Shown here piece after piece: positions 22,668-59,500 of a DNA stretch of 64,000 bases (positions are counted from its first letter, which is position 1; every line of letters starts with the position of its first letter). This DNA is from Acholoe squamosa. Its lineage: Eukaryota; Annelida; Polychaeta; Phyllodocida; Polynoidae. Below the pieces are notes generated by a model that was not told the DNA's origin, ran no database searches, and saw only the letters and a program-made list of their open reading frames with translations. The stretch lies in assembly GCA_949317995.1 (NCBI GenBank), contig OX439050.1, positions 49,105,777 to 49,169,776 of the forward strand, given 5' to 3'. The position numbers and the translations under genes are program-made.

Positions 22668-22895
22668 AGGGAGTGGACATTTTCTAACAAAAGGGGGGGG
22701 GTTGGGGGGGACAAAAAAAACTCAGACCCCTCTTAGGGGGTCCAAATTTTTTCCGTCCCTTTTGAGCGAAAAAGCCCACGCTCCACTAAAGAATTAAAGG
22801 GGGAACGGAAGAATTTCAGACCCCTCAGAGGGGGTGGTGAAATTCTGCGCTTGCGCAGTGAAAACTTTTCCGTTGTTAAAAAATGACCACTCCCT
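22668..22895. mobile_element. TIR mini-transposon, AGGGAGTGG termini, copy 2
   Basis: Left AGGGAGTGGACATTTTCTAA; right end in reverse complement AGGGAGTGGTCATTTTTTAA. Interior rich in G and C runs, no ORF. Same family as 6619-6892. Confidence 0.7.
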
Positions 22896-23250
22896 TAGCT
22901 GGTATCACCAACAGCTTGGTAATGTAGTATAATGCACCAGTGTAGTGTATATCACACCAAGCTGCATATTACCAGGGGATTGTGCTGACATAAATGATAA
23001 TCAGGTGTGTTTTGGTGGAATTTACTCGTATATCATTTACCACCTATGTGTGTATATAATTATCATGTATGGGTTAAGTGATAAGGGGTGTTCCATGGGG
23101 GTGAAGCAACCACTATCCAAGATGTAAAATAGAGGGGAGGGGCTACAAGTGACATGATGATACAAAATGAGAATGACATGGAGATGAAGAACGTGTACAT
23201 GCATTTCAAGAAATGCTTGTACCGCATGTCACTTGAATCCCCATCTCCCC

Positions 23251-24142
23251 TACACTGTTAAAAATGTTCCGTATAAAAAAACGAAGAATCATTGGCAACA
23301 ATAGCTGCCAATCTTTCACTGTTTTGTTAACGGTCTCTGTTTTTTCAATGTCATCATAATTTTTACGGAATTTCACTGTTATTTCTAAACAATGATTAAA
23401 GGTAATTAATTACACATTGTTTTGGTTTCAATGCCATACACCATTAACTTTTCATAGCAATATTCAGCCTCTGGCTTGACATTTTAGAAATTCCACTGTA
23501 AATACACAATGGACTGGGTTATCTTTATACATGGTTTGGTTGCATGTAAAGTTCATCTGGACATCCTAGTGTAAGGACATTCTAATCATTATAATCATAA
23601 ATTAGTCCTTGAGAGGCACATCATGCCCTTCATAACTTTGGAGGAATAATCTAAGTTCATAGATTACTTCAGAATTGTGTTGAATTAAAAACTGCAGTGA
23701 TATGCCTATGTATTTTTTCTATTACCACATAATGGATGTTTATGACATCCCTGCTACTCCCCTTTGCCACACAAAGTTGGATTATTTTTTGAATATCAGA
23801 AATCTATGAAACTACAATGTAGACTTGCATTTTGATGACAAGGGGCATAAACCAAAGTGGATATGCTTTGAATTTTGTGACAATTTGAGCTGTTTAGGGT
23901 GTAGGGCATTGAAGAAAGTCTCAAACTGAGCCCCGAGGCCACCTAGTGGGAAGATATGAAACTTCCGAAAGGACAAAGATTCACCATAAATAAAATAGTG
24001 GTACTTTTCCGTAGTGTTTTACACAGATTCACTGTAACATCACCTAATCTAAGGGTGTTCCATTGTAATCAAAATAACGGTGAAAACCTGTAAAATTTAA
24101 CAATGATTCTCTGTAAAATCTACGGAAATATTTAACAGTGTA
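23251..24142. mobile_element. TIR element, CACTGTTAAA ends, TA duplication
   Basis: Left TACACTGTTAAAAATGTTCC; right end in reverse complement TACACTGTTAAATATTTCCG. Both arms go on to AATCATTG about 40 bp in. TA lies outside each CACTG terminus, fitting a TA target duplication. It is 892 bp with no transposase frame, hence non-autonomous. It is the best preserved member of the group that includes 1178-2341. Confidence 0.75.
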
Positions 24143-24772
24143 TTACAACCTACCGTGTCCCATGTCGGATTTAAGACAGCACCTATATCATGTCGCAAAT
24201 GTTTTGCCTTGTGTCACAAAAGTGTCGATTTCAAGAAAAGGTCATGTCGCCATGTCGAATTACATGATCCAGATCCTTAAAGGGAACTAGCCACTCTGTT
24301 TCAGAGATGATGGGGTGGGGGAAAGGGGCATTAAATCTCTCTATGTAACACATTTGCATATAGATGCTACATGCACCATTTTATTGCCATGCCCCACACA
24401 CCTTGTATTGGCTGGTACATCTGTAAGCATAAGGGTCTCCAATAACCATTTGGAACACTTGTATGGAAATGAATACAAATACAAACATCCCCTTAGATAT
24501 GAAGGCAGCTTGCCCTGTAAAACCTAAGCCTATCTAAGCCTATTCAAAAAGATTACATCAAAAGGCCTATATTGCTGCAAAAATGTACAAGAGCTCTTAT
24601 CAAACACCTCAATTGGTGACAAAGGGTGGTTGCAGGGAAAGTACAGGTGTATAAAGGTACAGCAATGAATTGAAGTCATTTATATTAGAAGCAGAGTCCT
24701 GTCAATAATGTATATTTGCGCATTTGAATAATCCAGCATTCTCACCATTTCAATGCCCTCTTCCCTACCTAG

Positions 24773-25017
24773 GTTCCTCTGCGCAGTCCGGCGCTGCCAT
24801 GCTCCATCCCCCAGCCCCACCCCATCCAGCCTCCAGGGACTTCAGGTACTAAGGCCATCCCCATCATTATTAACACACGCTTCTTTCCACATGCAGTGTG
24901 CAGGCTGCAGCGTCCTACACTGCTCCTCCAGGGCTGGCACTAGGACCCACATACACAGGAGTTTGTTACTTTTCTCCTCTTGGGACTGGAGTAGTATTGT
25001 GTGATCTGGAGTATTGA
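24773..25017 (+). other. Possible terminal exon pair, unidentified
   Basis: 24773-24845 follows a CTTCCCTACCTAG acceptor and ends TTCAG|GTACTAAG. 24897-25017 follows TTCCACATGCAG. Spliced, the frame reads SSAQSGAAMLHPPAPPHPAS, RDFS, then VQAAASYTAPPGLALGPTYT and GVCYFSPLGTG to a TGA. It is not recognised as any family. The implied intron is 51 bp, very short for this window, and no upstream partner exon was found. It may be chance. Confidence 0.2.
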
Positions 25018-25204
25018 CTGTCTATAGAGGTGGCACACTGAGTTGTTGGTATAGGACACCTAGAGGAACTCCTCCTGTTACCATTACTATCAATTCTAGC
25101 CCCTGTGCAGTGGATATAATGTGCCAATGGCACTATGCGCTATTGCTGTGGAACATGGAGGATATATTATGTATCATTGTGTATATACAAAACCTTGAGA
25201 TACA

Positions 25205-25275
25205 TAGGCAAAGGTGCTTCGCCTCGTGTGCTGACCAATTCGAGTGCTCCTTTGTATTTATCTCAAGTTAATTTA
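25205..25275. repeat. Half copy of the CCAATTCGAG element
   Basis: AGGTGCTTCGCCTCGTGTGC, then GACCAATTCGAGTGCTCCTT and TATTTATCTCA resemble the right arm and flank of the foldback at 31225-31320. No left arm is present. Confidence 0.45.
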
Positions 25276-26966
25276 GTCAAATAAGTCCAAAATTCCATTT
25301 ATTTGGCATTAGAAATGATTCTATCATCAGTTATTTGACCATTTGTGACATGAGGACAACGCTTTCCGTTGTATTGGTTTGCTCATTGTTCATAAATTTC
25401 TCAAGAGACAATCCAAATTTATGCTCGTTTACACACTCTCCTATATTAGAATTCCCAATGACTGGATTTGTCAGGTTTCATTACTTTAAAGCGGGTACAG
25501 AAAACCGCGTTCTCCCTGCATGTAACTGATGGGACATACGATCAGTGATGAAAAGTATTTGAGCCATTTTCACACGTAAGGGAGCCCCTTGACCTTTTCT
25601 GTACAACCTCATCATCTCTTAACGACCAGATAGGCCACAGTTCTGTTCAATTGTGAACTAGTCTTTACCAGAGCAAGGAACATTCCTATAGTTCAAGTTG
25701 ATATATCCTAAACCTAAGAGAGAATTTTTATAACGACTGGATTACAAATTATATATAGGCCTACAGAAAATACATCTATAACCTACATGGCTACCTGTGT
25801 TCTAGCAATAGGAGAGCAATGACAGCACAATGCTAGAAATTGATCCAGGACATTAGCACGTGTCTGCATTTTTAATCACCAATGCATCCAATAGTGGATT
25901 AAACAAAACCCAGATATAGGCCTACACCAATACATTTATGCATCCTGATGGCTGAAAGCCTCATAATTGATGCTGAACCATTCCAATTGCTGCCTAAATC
26001 GCACTGGATCTATTTGATTCCCAAAATGATGAATTATTGTTTCTGTGAGCGCTGTGGTTGTAGTGAAATTTAGTGGGTTCTACTCATCAGTCTTCACTAT
26101 ATATGCAATAGGTCGATGGTTCGAACCTATAAGAGAAATCTACCTACTATTATCAAGTAGACAACAATAATGACATGAACTAGACAGTTGTTATAAAACT
26201 TAATGTAGATGGTGGGAACACATGAAAAGAAAACACTAATAAAATACCAAATTTTGATATAAAATCTAAAATCTTATATAAAGTAGCCAGTAATGTACTG
26301 TTAATAGATAGCCTACAATCATCACCACAGTTTGTGATGCTTGAGTTTTGTTGATAAGTGGCAGTTGGTATCTTCCCAACACAAGTGGTATTATGTTATC
26401 TAAATTGTGGCGCTAACACTGGGGTTGCCATGGTTATCTTATGATGACAACTATAACCTGCTGCCATCGTATTTACACAGAACACAACGTGTGTTAGTTA
26501 CATTCCATACGTGACCTGTGAAACACCATATAGCACACTGCGATAGGACGCAGCCATAAAGGAGCCCTCTGGCACACAACTTGAGAACCCCACTTTACGT
26601 TAAGCACGGGGCCCACACAGTACCCATCACGCCTCTTCATGGAGGCTCTATCTCCAAGTACCAGCTCTGACGTAGATTTCCAAGCACTAGTTCTGACGTG
26701 ACGTCTGCTGTTGACATGCACTTTAGGGAGTTAGCACTTGAAAGGTGGATTGCCTGCATTTGAAGTCGTAGAGTTTGAACAACGGAAATATCACAGGAGC
26801 TACCAAGACTTTCCAATGGAATAGAAAAAAAGGAATAATTCTACCATTTACACCTCGAGAGGAACTTTAATGACATACCTATGAGATGGATCAAGTTCTT
26901 TCATTGTGAAAACACAGGTTCCAATTTAACAAAGTTAGAACTTCTGGTATATTCTAATAGAGAACA

Positions 26967-26980
26967 GTTTCCATAGCAAC
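26967..26980 (+). promoter_or_regulatory. RFX X-box directly upstream of TMEM26 ATG
   Basis: GTTTCCATAGCAAC matches the full X-box pattern (GT, two bases, YY, AT, RR, any base, AAC). It ends one base before the TMEM26 start codon at 26982. X-boxes bound by RFX factors usually lie within a few hundred bases of the start of ciliary genes. Whether this one lies in the promoter or 5' UTR cannot be told. Confidence 0.5.
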
Positions 26981-26981
26981 C

Positions 26982-50680
<23,699 letters not shown>

Positions 50681-51357
50681 TTGACACTAACTATGTGTAT
50701 TATTTCTAAAATGACAATGATGTTGACATAAGGTTGATGTTAAGTTAAAATTCAAAAAGTGCTGGTGATCAAACATTGTCATTTTAACGTAGGATTGAGG
50801 TTATAGTTGAAACCTCGAGCTGAATTCAACATAGCATCTTTGGAATCATCAGCCATACAAGACTGCCTAAACGTTGAAGCCATATTTGCCACTTTTACAA
50901 TATTGTCTAAAAATTATTTCACATTTCCACTATCAGGATAATTATGATCTTGTAACATTGTACTAGTAACTACGATCATGTTTGGTTTTAATTCTCTTAG
51001 GTCTGGCTGATGTGGGCCAATGTCTGGGGTGGTAAAGAAATGTGTGTTTCAGGTTAAAATATCCAAAGTAATTCGTGGTAAACTAAGTGGTACATCTGTG
51101 TTATCGAAGTCGATCTCAGCTTGAAAGCCACTCCATTGACTACAATAGTGGGTGCCACAAAAACATCCATATGATAAAGAATCAATTGTAAAATAATATC
51201 GGCTTTGACCCTGCTTTGGTAGTGTCAAGTAACCTGAAACACAGTTTTAATCTTTCTTTTAAATTATCTTTTAAGCTTGATTATTACTGACCTAGAATTC
51301 CTCATCACATACACTATTCTATCATATAAAGCATTTATGTGGGTATCAATTAAGTAC

Positions 51358-51651
51358 TACCGTAAACTTCCGCGAATAAGACACATCTCATACGTGAGGT
51401 TTTACTTCTCCACGGATCCGCAAGGGGGAGATCAAACCTTCATTTTGATATGTTACACTCCCCTTAAGTCCTAATAGGACATAACGGGGTCCAGGGGGGT
51501 ACAAGAGGCACTAGCTTCACATAGCTTTTTGAATTTTTAAAATCCATTCAATAGAGGAAATGTTATGATATTTATATTTTCCTAATCCTTTCCTAAAATT
51601 CTAGGTGCGTCTTATAGGCGGGATGCGTCTTTTAGGCGGGAGATTACAGTA
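51358..51651. mobile_element. CCGTAATCTCCCGCG-family TIR element, copy 1
   Basis: Left TACCGTAAACTTCCGCGAAT; right end in reverse complement TACTGTAATCTCCCGCC. TA at both outer edges. Internal words repeat GTCTTATAGGCGGG. Confidence 0.65.
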
Positions 51652-51843
51652 GCAGTTAAGTGTGACTTGTAGGGTACCCTCCGTTGGTTACTGGGGAACA
51701 TCCTAGTCATCATTCAAATGATCTTCCTGTTTGAAAATTTTCTGATTTGATTTAGTAGAACCCGGTAGTGAAAGTAACCTAGAAATAGGATCGACTTGTC
51801 TTTGACCTCATGAACAATTTTCATATCTATAAATTTTTTAATG

Positions 51844-52079
51844 TACCGTAATCTCCCGCGTATAAGACGCGTCCTCTAGGCCAAACAAAATGCTGGGGAG
51901 TCTTATAGCTTTCTCTCAAGTTGGGGGTGCTCTTATACGAGGGGTACTTTTACTATAGAAATGTACTCATCTTACAAATATCAGCATTAAAATGTGCGTC
52001 TTATACGCGAAAATGCATGTGCTGAGTTTGGGGTGCGTCTTATACGTGCAACGCGTCTTCTACGCAGGAGATTACGGTA
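51844..52079. mobile_element. CCGTAATCTCCCGCG-family TIR element, copy 2
   Basis: Left TACCGTAATCTCCCGCGTAT; right end in reverse complement TACCGTAATCTCCTGCGTAG. Shares GGCCAAACAAAATGCTG with copies at 56542 and 58569. TA at both edges. Confidence 0.75.
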
Positions 52080-52567
52080 GTACCGGTACTTCGCATCTGG
52101 GGTACACTGAGGTGTATAGGAAGCAAATCTTCACGGGGGGGCACTATGACCACCTTCAATTGTCGGCTCAAATGTGATGAGGCATATAACAATATACCTA
52201 TATAGAATTTGTCAAAAAAAATTGATTTTTATTGAATTTTAGATCTGATTTGAGGCTCAGGCCCCATTTCCCCTATCCATTTACTATATTAATCTAATTT
52301 GAGATGCAAGTTTTAGCTTTTCGTCCAAATTATCATGAATTCTCGACAAATTTTCTTGAGGGGGGGGGCAGGACTACTCAGCCCCCCCCCTCCTTTGTGG
52401 TTGAGGGGGCCCATGCCCCGCTGCCCACCCCCCACCCTTTTTCAACGCCCCTGGGTACAGCGTGGATTATGATATTGTGCATTATCAACTAGTGTTATAG
52501 CGCATTTCTGTATGTTCTGCCTGAAATATCAAACAGGCTGTATTTGCGCCACATTTTAAATAATCGG

Positions 52568-52635
52568 TGGATCAACACAGTAAAAGGTATGCCCGCGCGC
52601 CCCCTCGCGGGCGTACCTTTTACCGTGTTGATCCA
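52568..52635. mobile_element. 68-bp hairpin H1, copy 2
   Basis: The 30-bp arms (TGGATCAACACAGTAAAAGG... and complement) have two mismatches around an 8-bp loop. The right arm is identical to that of the copy at 21391-21457 over GGCGTACCTTTTACCGTG and TTGATCCA. In the gap between TMEM26 and UTP3. Confidence 0.8.
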
Positions 52636-53506
52636 CAATTATTCTTGTATCTGCAGCAGGGATGAATCTCACAAGCAGGAAAAAGCTTATAGGAGCGCCT
52701 ATTTTGTATGAGGGATTATCATGCCTTCGTTTCTGAAAGTACCGGCATGCTAAATTGTAATCAGAAGGTAGCTAAAGTAATTTATTCATCTATTGTAGGT
52801 TTAGTTATTTATTCATTTATACAACATTCATAAACTTTGCATTTGACACATTCATGTTAAAATCATTGCTTCTTAACTAGAAATTACGTCCGAAAATTCA
52901 AATTCAATTTAACGATTAATATGACATTAGAAAGAGATAAGTCTTTGTGATCTTGCCATTGTACTTTGTGGATATTTAGCAATAAAGAGAAAGAGATGTT
53001 TGCTAAGTGTCCATGGCAATATCAAATAAATATATGAGAGATATGGAATAATGTATGTTTTGTGTTTGAATGTATAGGTACTGAACGATATGCACATTTA
53101 GGTCCATCCACCCCCAAAAAAGGGTACTTTTTTCTCATCAAGGTGAATTACACTTTCTCTACAATATACACATGTATAACTACATTTAGAACATGTAGCC
53201 TGTCACCACTGGGATATTTTCTTTTCATCAGCATTATCATGGTATTAAAACCCATATGTACCTACCAACTTTAATAGGTATAGATGTGATTAAATCATAC
53301 TTTTTATGGCCCTCTCGGAAAATGCCTATACGGTCTATAGACAAAGTCTTAGAGGGGGCAAATCAAAGAGTATCAAGTATTATGTGACAGATCTTTCTTT
53401 GTCATGAGGAGGTATCTTTAACTTGAAAATAGACCATTCTTTAAGATATACCAGAATCCAAATGAATTTCAAAGTAAATGTCTATCTAGATTGATATGCT
53501 GTAATA

Positions 53507-53596
53507 TTATCTGAACTTGGTGCTGCGTTTGATGCCGGCGCGGATACCAGACAGCTCTCCGCCATAACGTGTCATCTCTGTTCGCACCTCCCGCAC
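53507..53596 (-). CDS. UTP3: UTP3 last exon
   Basis: Residues 490-518, VREVRTEMTRYGGELSGIRA then GIKRSTKFR and TAA. This is the invariant tail of Sas10 proteins. Acceptor TTTTTACCAG. Confidence 0.93.
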   Translation of the reverse strand: MREVRTEMTRYGGELSGIRAGIKRSTKFR

Positions 53597-56500
53597 CTGG
53601 TAAAAAGCAAAGGATGACATACACATAAGGTGAGCTCAAAAGGAACAGTACTAGAATATCTTTTTTTTATTCGGTGAATAATGGAAGCACAGTAACAAGT
53701 GATTTCAATACCATATCATCTTTCATCGTTATTTTTAAAAACTAAAGATTTCTGATAATGGAAGCAACTTATGGGAAGCAACTAAGCCTTTCGGAAGGCT
53801 TGAGGCTTTCCCGGAATCAGCAAAATGGATTGCCTTTCAAATAAATTCAGGCTCTTTGATTCTCTTATGTATTTATATGATAAAAAGATATGAAAATCAG
53901 TGACACATTTAGGGTCGACATATAATTTTAAAACTCCTGTTCGTGTGTTGTAAAGATGTAATAATCATGTCCAATGCAATGGTAGAGGGTTCAAGAACTA
54001 CCATAATCTCCCGTGTATAAGGTGCGTCTTATAGAGGGGGGTTTAGTTCTCATTGCATCCACAAGGGGGACTCCAAGACCTTTCTTTTGATATGTTACAT
54101 GCCCCCTTAGCCATAATAGGATATATGGGGCTCAGGGGGGTCCATGGGGCCCAAGTTACACATAGGTCTTTGAATTTTGAAAATTCATTCAGTAGAACCA
54201 AAGTTATGAATTTTTCATTTTTTTTTGAGAATTTTCCAAAACTCTAGGTGCACCTTATACGCGGGCTGCGCCTTATACGCGGGAGATAACGGTATGTCGT
54301 TTTAAGGGGAGAAAACTTTAAGAGCCACTGATGTCAGAGTGAATCATACCCACAATTCAACATGATGCACCAATGAAGTGCTGGTGAGCCAGGGTCGGCA
54401 TGATGCATGAATATGGCCTTAGTGAGTTACTCGCCAGGGCTGCATTCATGCATCATGACAAACGATGCGCATGATGCACTGATGCAGCATTCTGCCACGA
54501 GCATTCCCCGAGAGTGTAAAAGTACAGACCTGTCCCTTCCTGCGGATCTTCTGTTTGCGGGCCTTCATTCTGTTCTTGACTCGCGGGTTTCGCTGTTCCT
54601 TCTTCTTTGGTGCTTGTAGGCCTTTGTTTTTGAGAATCTAGATTTGGAGAAAAGGAGTTAGATATCAATACCCATGAAAGAGTAAACAAAGCTAGAATGA
54701 AAAAAGAGAGCAAGAACTTGGCTTTGTGCAGTCGAATTTAACAATCCATCAGATATTACCTGATATGTGACTCCACGTTTGCCGTCCAAGTCTTCCTCGT
54801 CTTGATATGTTGGTCCAACGGGTCCCTCATGGCCTTCCTCATTTTCAACGAATCCACTGTGGAGAAATTAACATTTTGTAATTAAATTTAATAATTACAA
54901 AATGTGTGACATGGTTAAATCAATCGATACTATACACAAAGAGTTGACAAAGTTTTGGAAACCGCATAGGATATCTACCATTATGCAGAATAAGTTTTAT
55001 ATTGAATTAATATAACAGACAGTAGAATATAGGTAGCTTCATCAGAAGACCTTTGCAAAAGTTTCTCTTTTTGTGTTACCGGCATAAGTGATGGTGTTTT
55101 TTTGAGTTAAAAAAAAATTATTTATGCAAATCAATCATGTACTGGATGATGACATCTTACCCTGTGTCTTCTTCAGGTCGTGCTTTCTTCCCAGATTTCA
55201 TGGCCTCGTATAACTCCATGGCTTCTCGTTCTCCTGCTGTCAGCCCGTCATCCGCCGCCTTCCGCTTCCGGCTCTAAAATTCACATTATCAAACATTCCA
55301 TAGGACACAATATTGACATTACCAGTATTTTAATAAAACAATGAAAATTCACGTTCTCATTAGTCTAAAAAATATATCTATGCAATTCTATTTCACCATT
55401 ACCCTAGCTCCCTTAATAAATATGATACATCTTTTGAAATAATTCTCAAACTAAATTAAATAAGGCTTACCCATGACCTTCCTCCTTTGTCAATAGAGGC
55501 TTCGTTTTCTTCAGCTCCACTATCTTCCTCACCCTCTGCTGCCGTTGCTTTTGCCTTTCTCGCTTCCTTCTGCTTAGCCCTTTGAAATTCAGATTGACAC
55601 AGATGTTAATATAGCATCCTTTCTTTCGGTTGAGGTATATATTTTTCAAGAAAATAGTATCTTGCTAAATATCTATAAAGGGAAAAAAACACGTTGACAG
55701 CTTGAGCCTTGGGAACCCCCTTGCGAGGGGTGTCCTCTCCTGATTCCCCTGTCCTCGACTGTACATCGTAGTGTTCAGGCAGATGGGTCAAACGATTTTG
55801 ATCCATCTTGTCGAAGATAAAACAACTTCAGTCCACTTTCATTATAGATTTAAAAAAAAAATATATAAATGTGTGACTTACTTTTTCAGAATTCGGCTGG
55901 TGACTGATGTTTGAGGTTTACTGGTTACCATTGTGACCTTGACACCCGACTTGACCTTGGTGAGAAGGTCATCGACCTCTGCTGCCATCTGGCGGTCAGC
56001 ATCTTCCAACTGCATCATCACCTAGAGAAGGCAGCTGACAAGTTTTATAGGGATTTTTTTTTTTGAGAATTTTTTTCTTAATGCCAGCAGTAAATTCCCG
56101 TTCCAATGTAAACCATCGTCTGCCTTCATAGGAATGTTGGAATTCCAATGCAAAATGCCTATTATTTAGTAACTGTGATGGCTAGATATATTTTCCCCAT
56201 ATCATTAAATGCTAGAAGATACCTACCTTCCTGTATTGGACTAGTCTGTTGACGATGGGGTGGCTGTGGAGCTGTGGGGTGTGTTTTGCTTTCAGCATGA
56301 GATAAAAACTCACGTTCATGCAATAACTGAAAGTAATGCCACAAGATATTAATTTCAACAAGGCCAAGTTTTGACCAATTCTTAAGAGTTGAGTTTGAAT
56401 TTGAAAAGTGTTTATTGGCCAACAAATATATCACATCATATTGGAGCTTTTCTATTTATCAGCCAAATATATCATGATTATACAATCACCCGTTATGTAA

Positions 56501-59500
56501 TGTATACTCTGCCTAAACGTAGAAAAATAGATTAAAGCCATTACCGTAATCTCCCGCGTATAAGGCGCGTCTTCTACGCCAAACAAAATGCTGCTATGTC
56601 TTATACATGGGAGGGGCATTGCCTTGAGTTTGGGGTGCGCCTTATAGGGGGGGGGGGTATTTTTACTATAGAACAGTACTAAACTGCAAATATCTGCCCT
56701 CAGGGGGGGGGCACCTTCTATGTGAAACACCCCCCCCTGTGGGTTGGGGGGGTGCCTTCTACACAAGCTGCGCCTTCTACGCGGGAGATTACGGTAATCG
56801 ATTAGCAACATTAAATACAATTCAATGATGTCTACATGACTTATTAAAATGGAAGAACTGACTTACTTAAGATAAAGCTCCACTTTGGTATGAACATATT
56901 TAGTTCCCTGACTCGGTGGAAGACTTCCACTCTTCTCAAGTTCTAGAAGCGGAAGCCAGCGGTCATGAAGTTCAGTCATCTGGAACCCACAATCACATCA
57001 TACCATAGTGTAACTGTGCATTTGATATTAGGCCTAAAAGGAAATGTGTTCCGGTAACAGGATTGAAAAATAATTAGGGCAGGGAATTTTTTTTTTTTTG
57101 TGAATTTATTAAGGCCGACTGTAAAATTTTCACACATACCTGACACGAGTTTGACGGGCAGGATCATAAAAAAAAATCAAAAAAAATCCATGTCTTAATA
57201 ACTGCCAAAAAATCTGATTTTTCCCCAAAAGGGCCATAAAAAAGGTTAGGGTAGGGTAAAAAATTAGGGAAGGTAGCGTTACCTGAACACAACGCCTTTT
57301 TTAGGCCTGAAACTGATTCTAAACTTTGATTGTAATATGTTGTGTACATCTCTATCCACCACCAACGTTATCATATACCAACTGACACTGTGCCGGAACT
57401 ATGGTTATTGCCATTGGCAACCAGCATGTAATGCCACAGTGACAGTGATATGTGATGTGAGGATATTTATCCAACCTATGTCATTTATATTGAGTACATA
57501 TATTAAGTACATTCAGGTTACTTGAGATGACCATTTCTCAGAACATGGGGAGTGTATGATGAAGATATGAAGAGTATTCACCCCTATTGCGCATTAAACA
57601 CATAGAATTAACACTTAATTCTCCGATACTGAATGCCTTGGCCAGCTATTTTACATACCTTGGATTTATAGTCATCGATTAGTTCGAGTAGCTCTGGTGA
57701 CTCGGTTGTGAGTAGCTCCAGCTTGGCGCGATGTGAGAGGCGGCTTATATCTGTCTTAATCTTCTTCTCCTCTTTCTTCTCAGGTTTCTTCATTGACTAA
57801 ATCCACAAGTTGTAAAAAACATAAATAAATCTATTATATCCTTCGAGACTAATTCAAACAAGATCAACGCTAAGTTTTCTTTAAACTGGTAAACTACTTT
57901 TAGTCTTTTCGTTTCTCAAATCTTAAGAGGAATAGAAGCATGCCATTGTTCACACTTTTTTGAACCTCATTTACACAGTGACCCATAGTCTCATATGTCT
58001 GTATGAACGCAAAAATATACTACCTATTCCGAGAATAAAGCTAAATTTTCAGTTAAAAAAATCAATACTGAATTTTCCTCACCTCAAACACGCCCAGTCC
58101 AAAGTCGGTATCATCGAGCTGCTCGGCCATCTTACGTTGTAGGTTGAGTGCCTCCTTCTCCTCCAGTTCGGCCGCCGCAGGCTCGTCCCCGCTCCCATCA
58201 TCTGGTTTACATAGCAGGTTTTTCAGATATAAAGTGTTCATGCCTTACTTCACATTTTATTTATTGACCTAACTTCTTAAATTCATACTCTTATTTATTT
58301 ACCTTTTTCAACACCAAACTGGGTCCATACGCCCCAGGGAGTCCTAGCCCTGACCCAATAATGCCCATTATTAGTAGTGTTTAACCCATCTTTGTGCCAA
58401 TGGTAGTTTCTATAATACAGGTACATGAGCTATTGGCTTTATTATAGCCTTTTCAATCATTCAAGTTTAATAGCCCACCAAGACGGAGAATTAAGTTTTA
58501 GCTGATCTTGGTTTCCTTGAAGGTTGCACACACTCTTCAAAATATACCTCATTGTCTACAAACAAGAATACCGTAATCTCCCGCGTAGAAGGTGCAGCTC
58601 GCGTAGAAGGCGCCCCCCCAACTCAGAGAAGGCCTTTTCATGTAGAAGGCGCACGTACCTCTTCTGGATCCATTTCCGGAAAAACCCGCGTATAAGGCGC
58701 CCCCCAACTCACAGGGGGGCTGTTTCGCGTAGAAGGCGCCCCCCCTCCCCACCCCCCTATATGAGTTCAAGCTGTCATCGGCACACGGTCGGCGTAAAAA
58801 AACGGCGAGCAAATCTACAGCGACCGGGCTGCCGCGCTGCTAGCGCTATGAGTTCAAGCTGTCATCGGCACACGGTCAGCGCATTGCCCGCCGAGCAAAT
58901 CTACAGCCACCGGGCTGCCGCGCTGCTGGTGCTATGAGTTCAAGCTGTCATCCGCACACGGTCGGCGTCAAACCCGCCAAGCAAATCTACAGCGACCGGT
59001 CTGCCGCGCTGCTGGCTATATGAGTTCAAGCTGTCATCGGTACACGGTGTGACGGTCGGCGTCAAACCCGCAGAGCAAATCTACAGCGACCGGGCTGCCG
59101 CGCTGCTGGTGCTATGAGTTCAAGCTGTCATCGGCACACGGTCGGCGTCAAACCCGCCGAACGCCCGTCGACACCTCCCGGTCTGCCGCGGTGCTGGCGC
59201 TATGAGTTCAAGCTGTCATCGGCGCATTTTCCCAAATGAGATGTTGGAAAAACCCGCGTATAAGGCGCACCCCAAACTCAAGGCAATTTACCTCCCACGT
59301 ATAAGACCCAGCAGCATTTTGTTTGGCGTAGAAGACGCGCCTTCTACGCGGGAGATTACGGTACTATTAGTTTATAAATAATTACCTTCATCCTCATCAC
59401 TGACATCATCGGCCCAGTAGTATCCTTTTCTCTTCTTTCCCCAGGCTTTCTCATTAGGTAATCCTAGATAGGAAAAGGGAGATGACATTTTATATAGTGT

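Larger units (their letters stand above)
14034..26966. other. Repeat-rich intergenic region
   Basis: About 13 kb between the sulfotransferase and TMEM26. Supported contents are listed separately: X-box pair, hairpins, foldbacks, tRNA-derived SINE, several TIR elements, a SINE-like copy and one doubtful exon pair. No other exon-like reading frame with family resemblance was seen on either strand. Confidence 0.5.
50681..53506. other. Gap between convergent TMEM26 and UTP3
   Basis: Expected to hold both 3' UTRs. AATAAA appears near 52981 (plus), and an ATTAAA-like signal on the minus strand at 53270-53275 could serve UTP3. Two TIR insertions (51358-51651, 51844-52079) and hairpin H1 copy 2 lie here; nothing else was recognised. 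Confidence 0.4.

Noticed and set aside
26040..26145. tRNA-like B box GGTTCGAACC
   Set aside because: No matching A box at the right spacing and no cloverleaf could be drawn.
55709..55806. Possible extra UTP3 exon (LPEHYDVQSRTGESGEDTPR frame)
   Set aside because: The neighbouring exons join directly with AA|G giving Lys347. The candidate has no donor of the required phase and its best acceptor gives a stop. It could be an alternative exon at most.
58524..58937. Arg/Pro-rich ORF of 137 codons
   Set aside because: It spans the TIR end and internal minisatellite of a mini-transposon in a UTP3 intron; composition follows the repeat.
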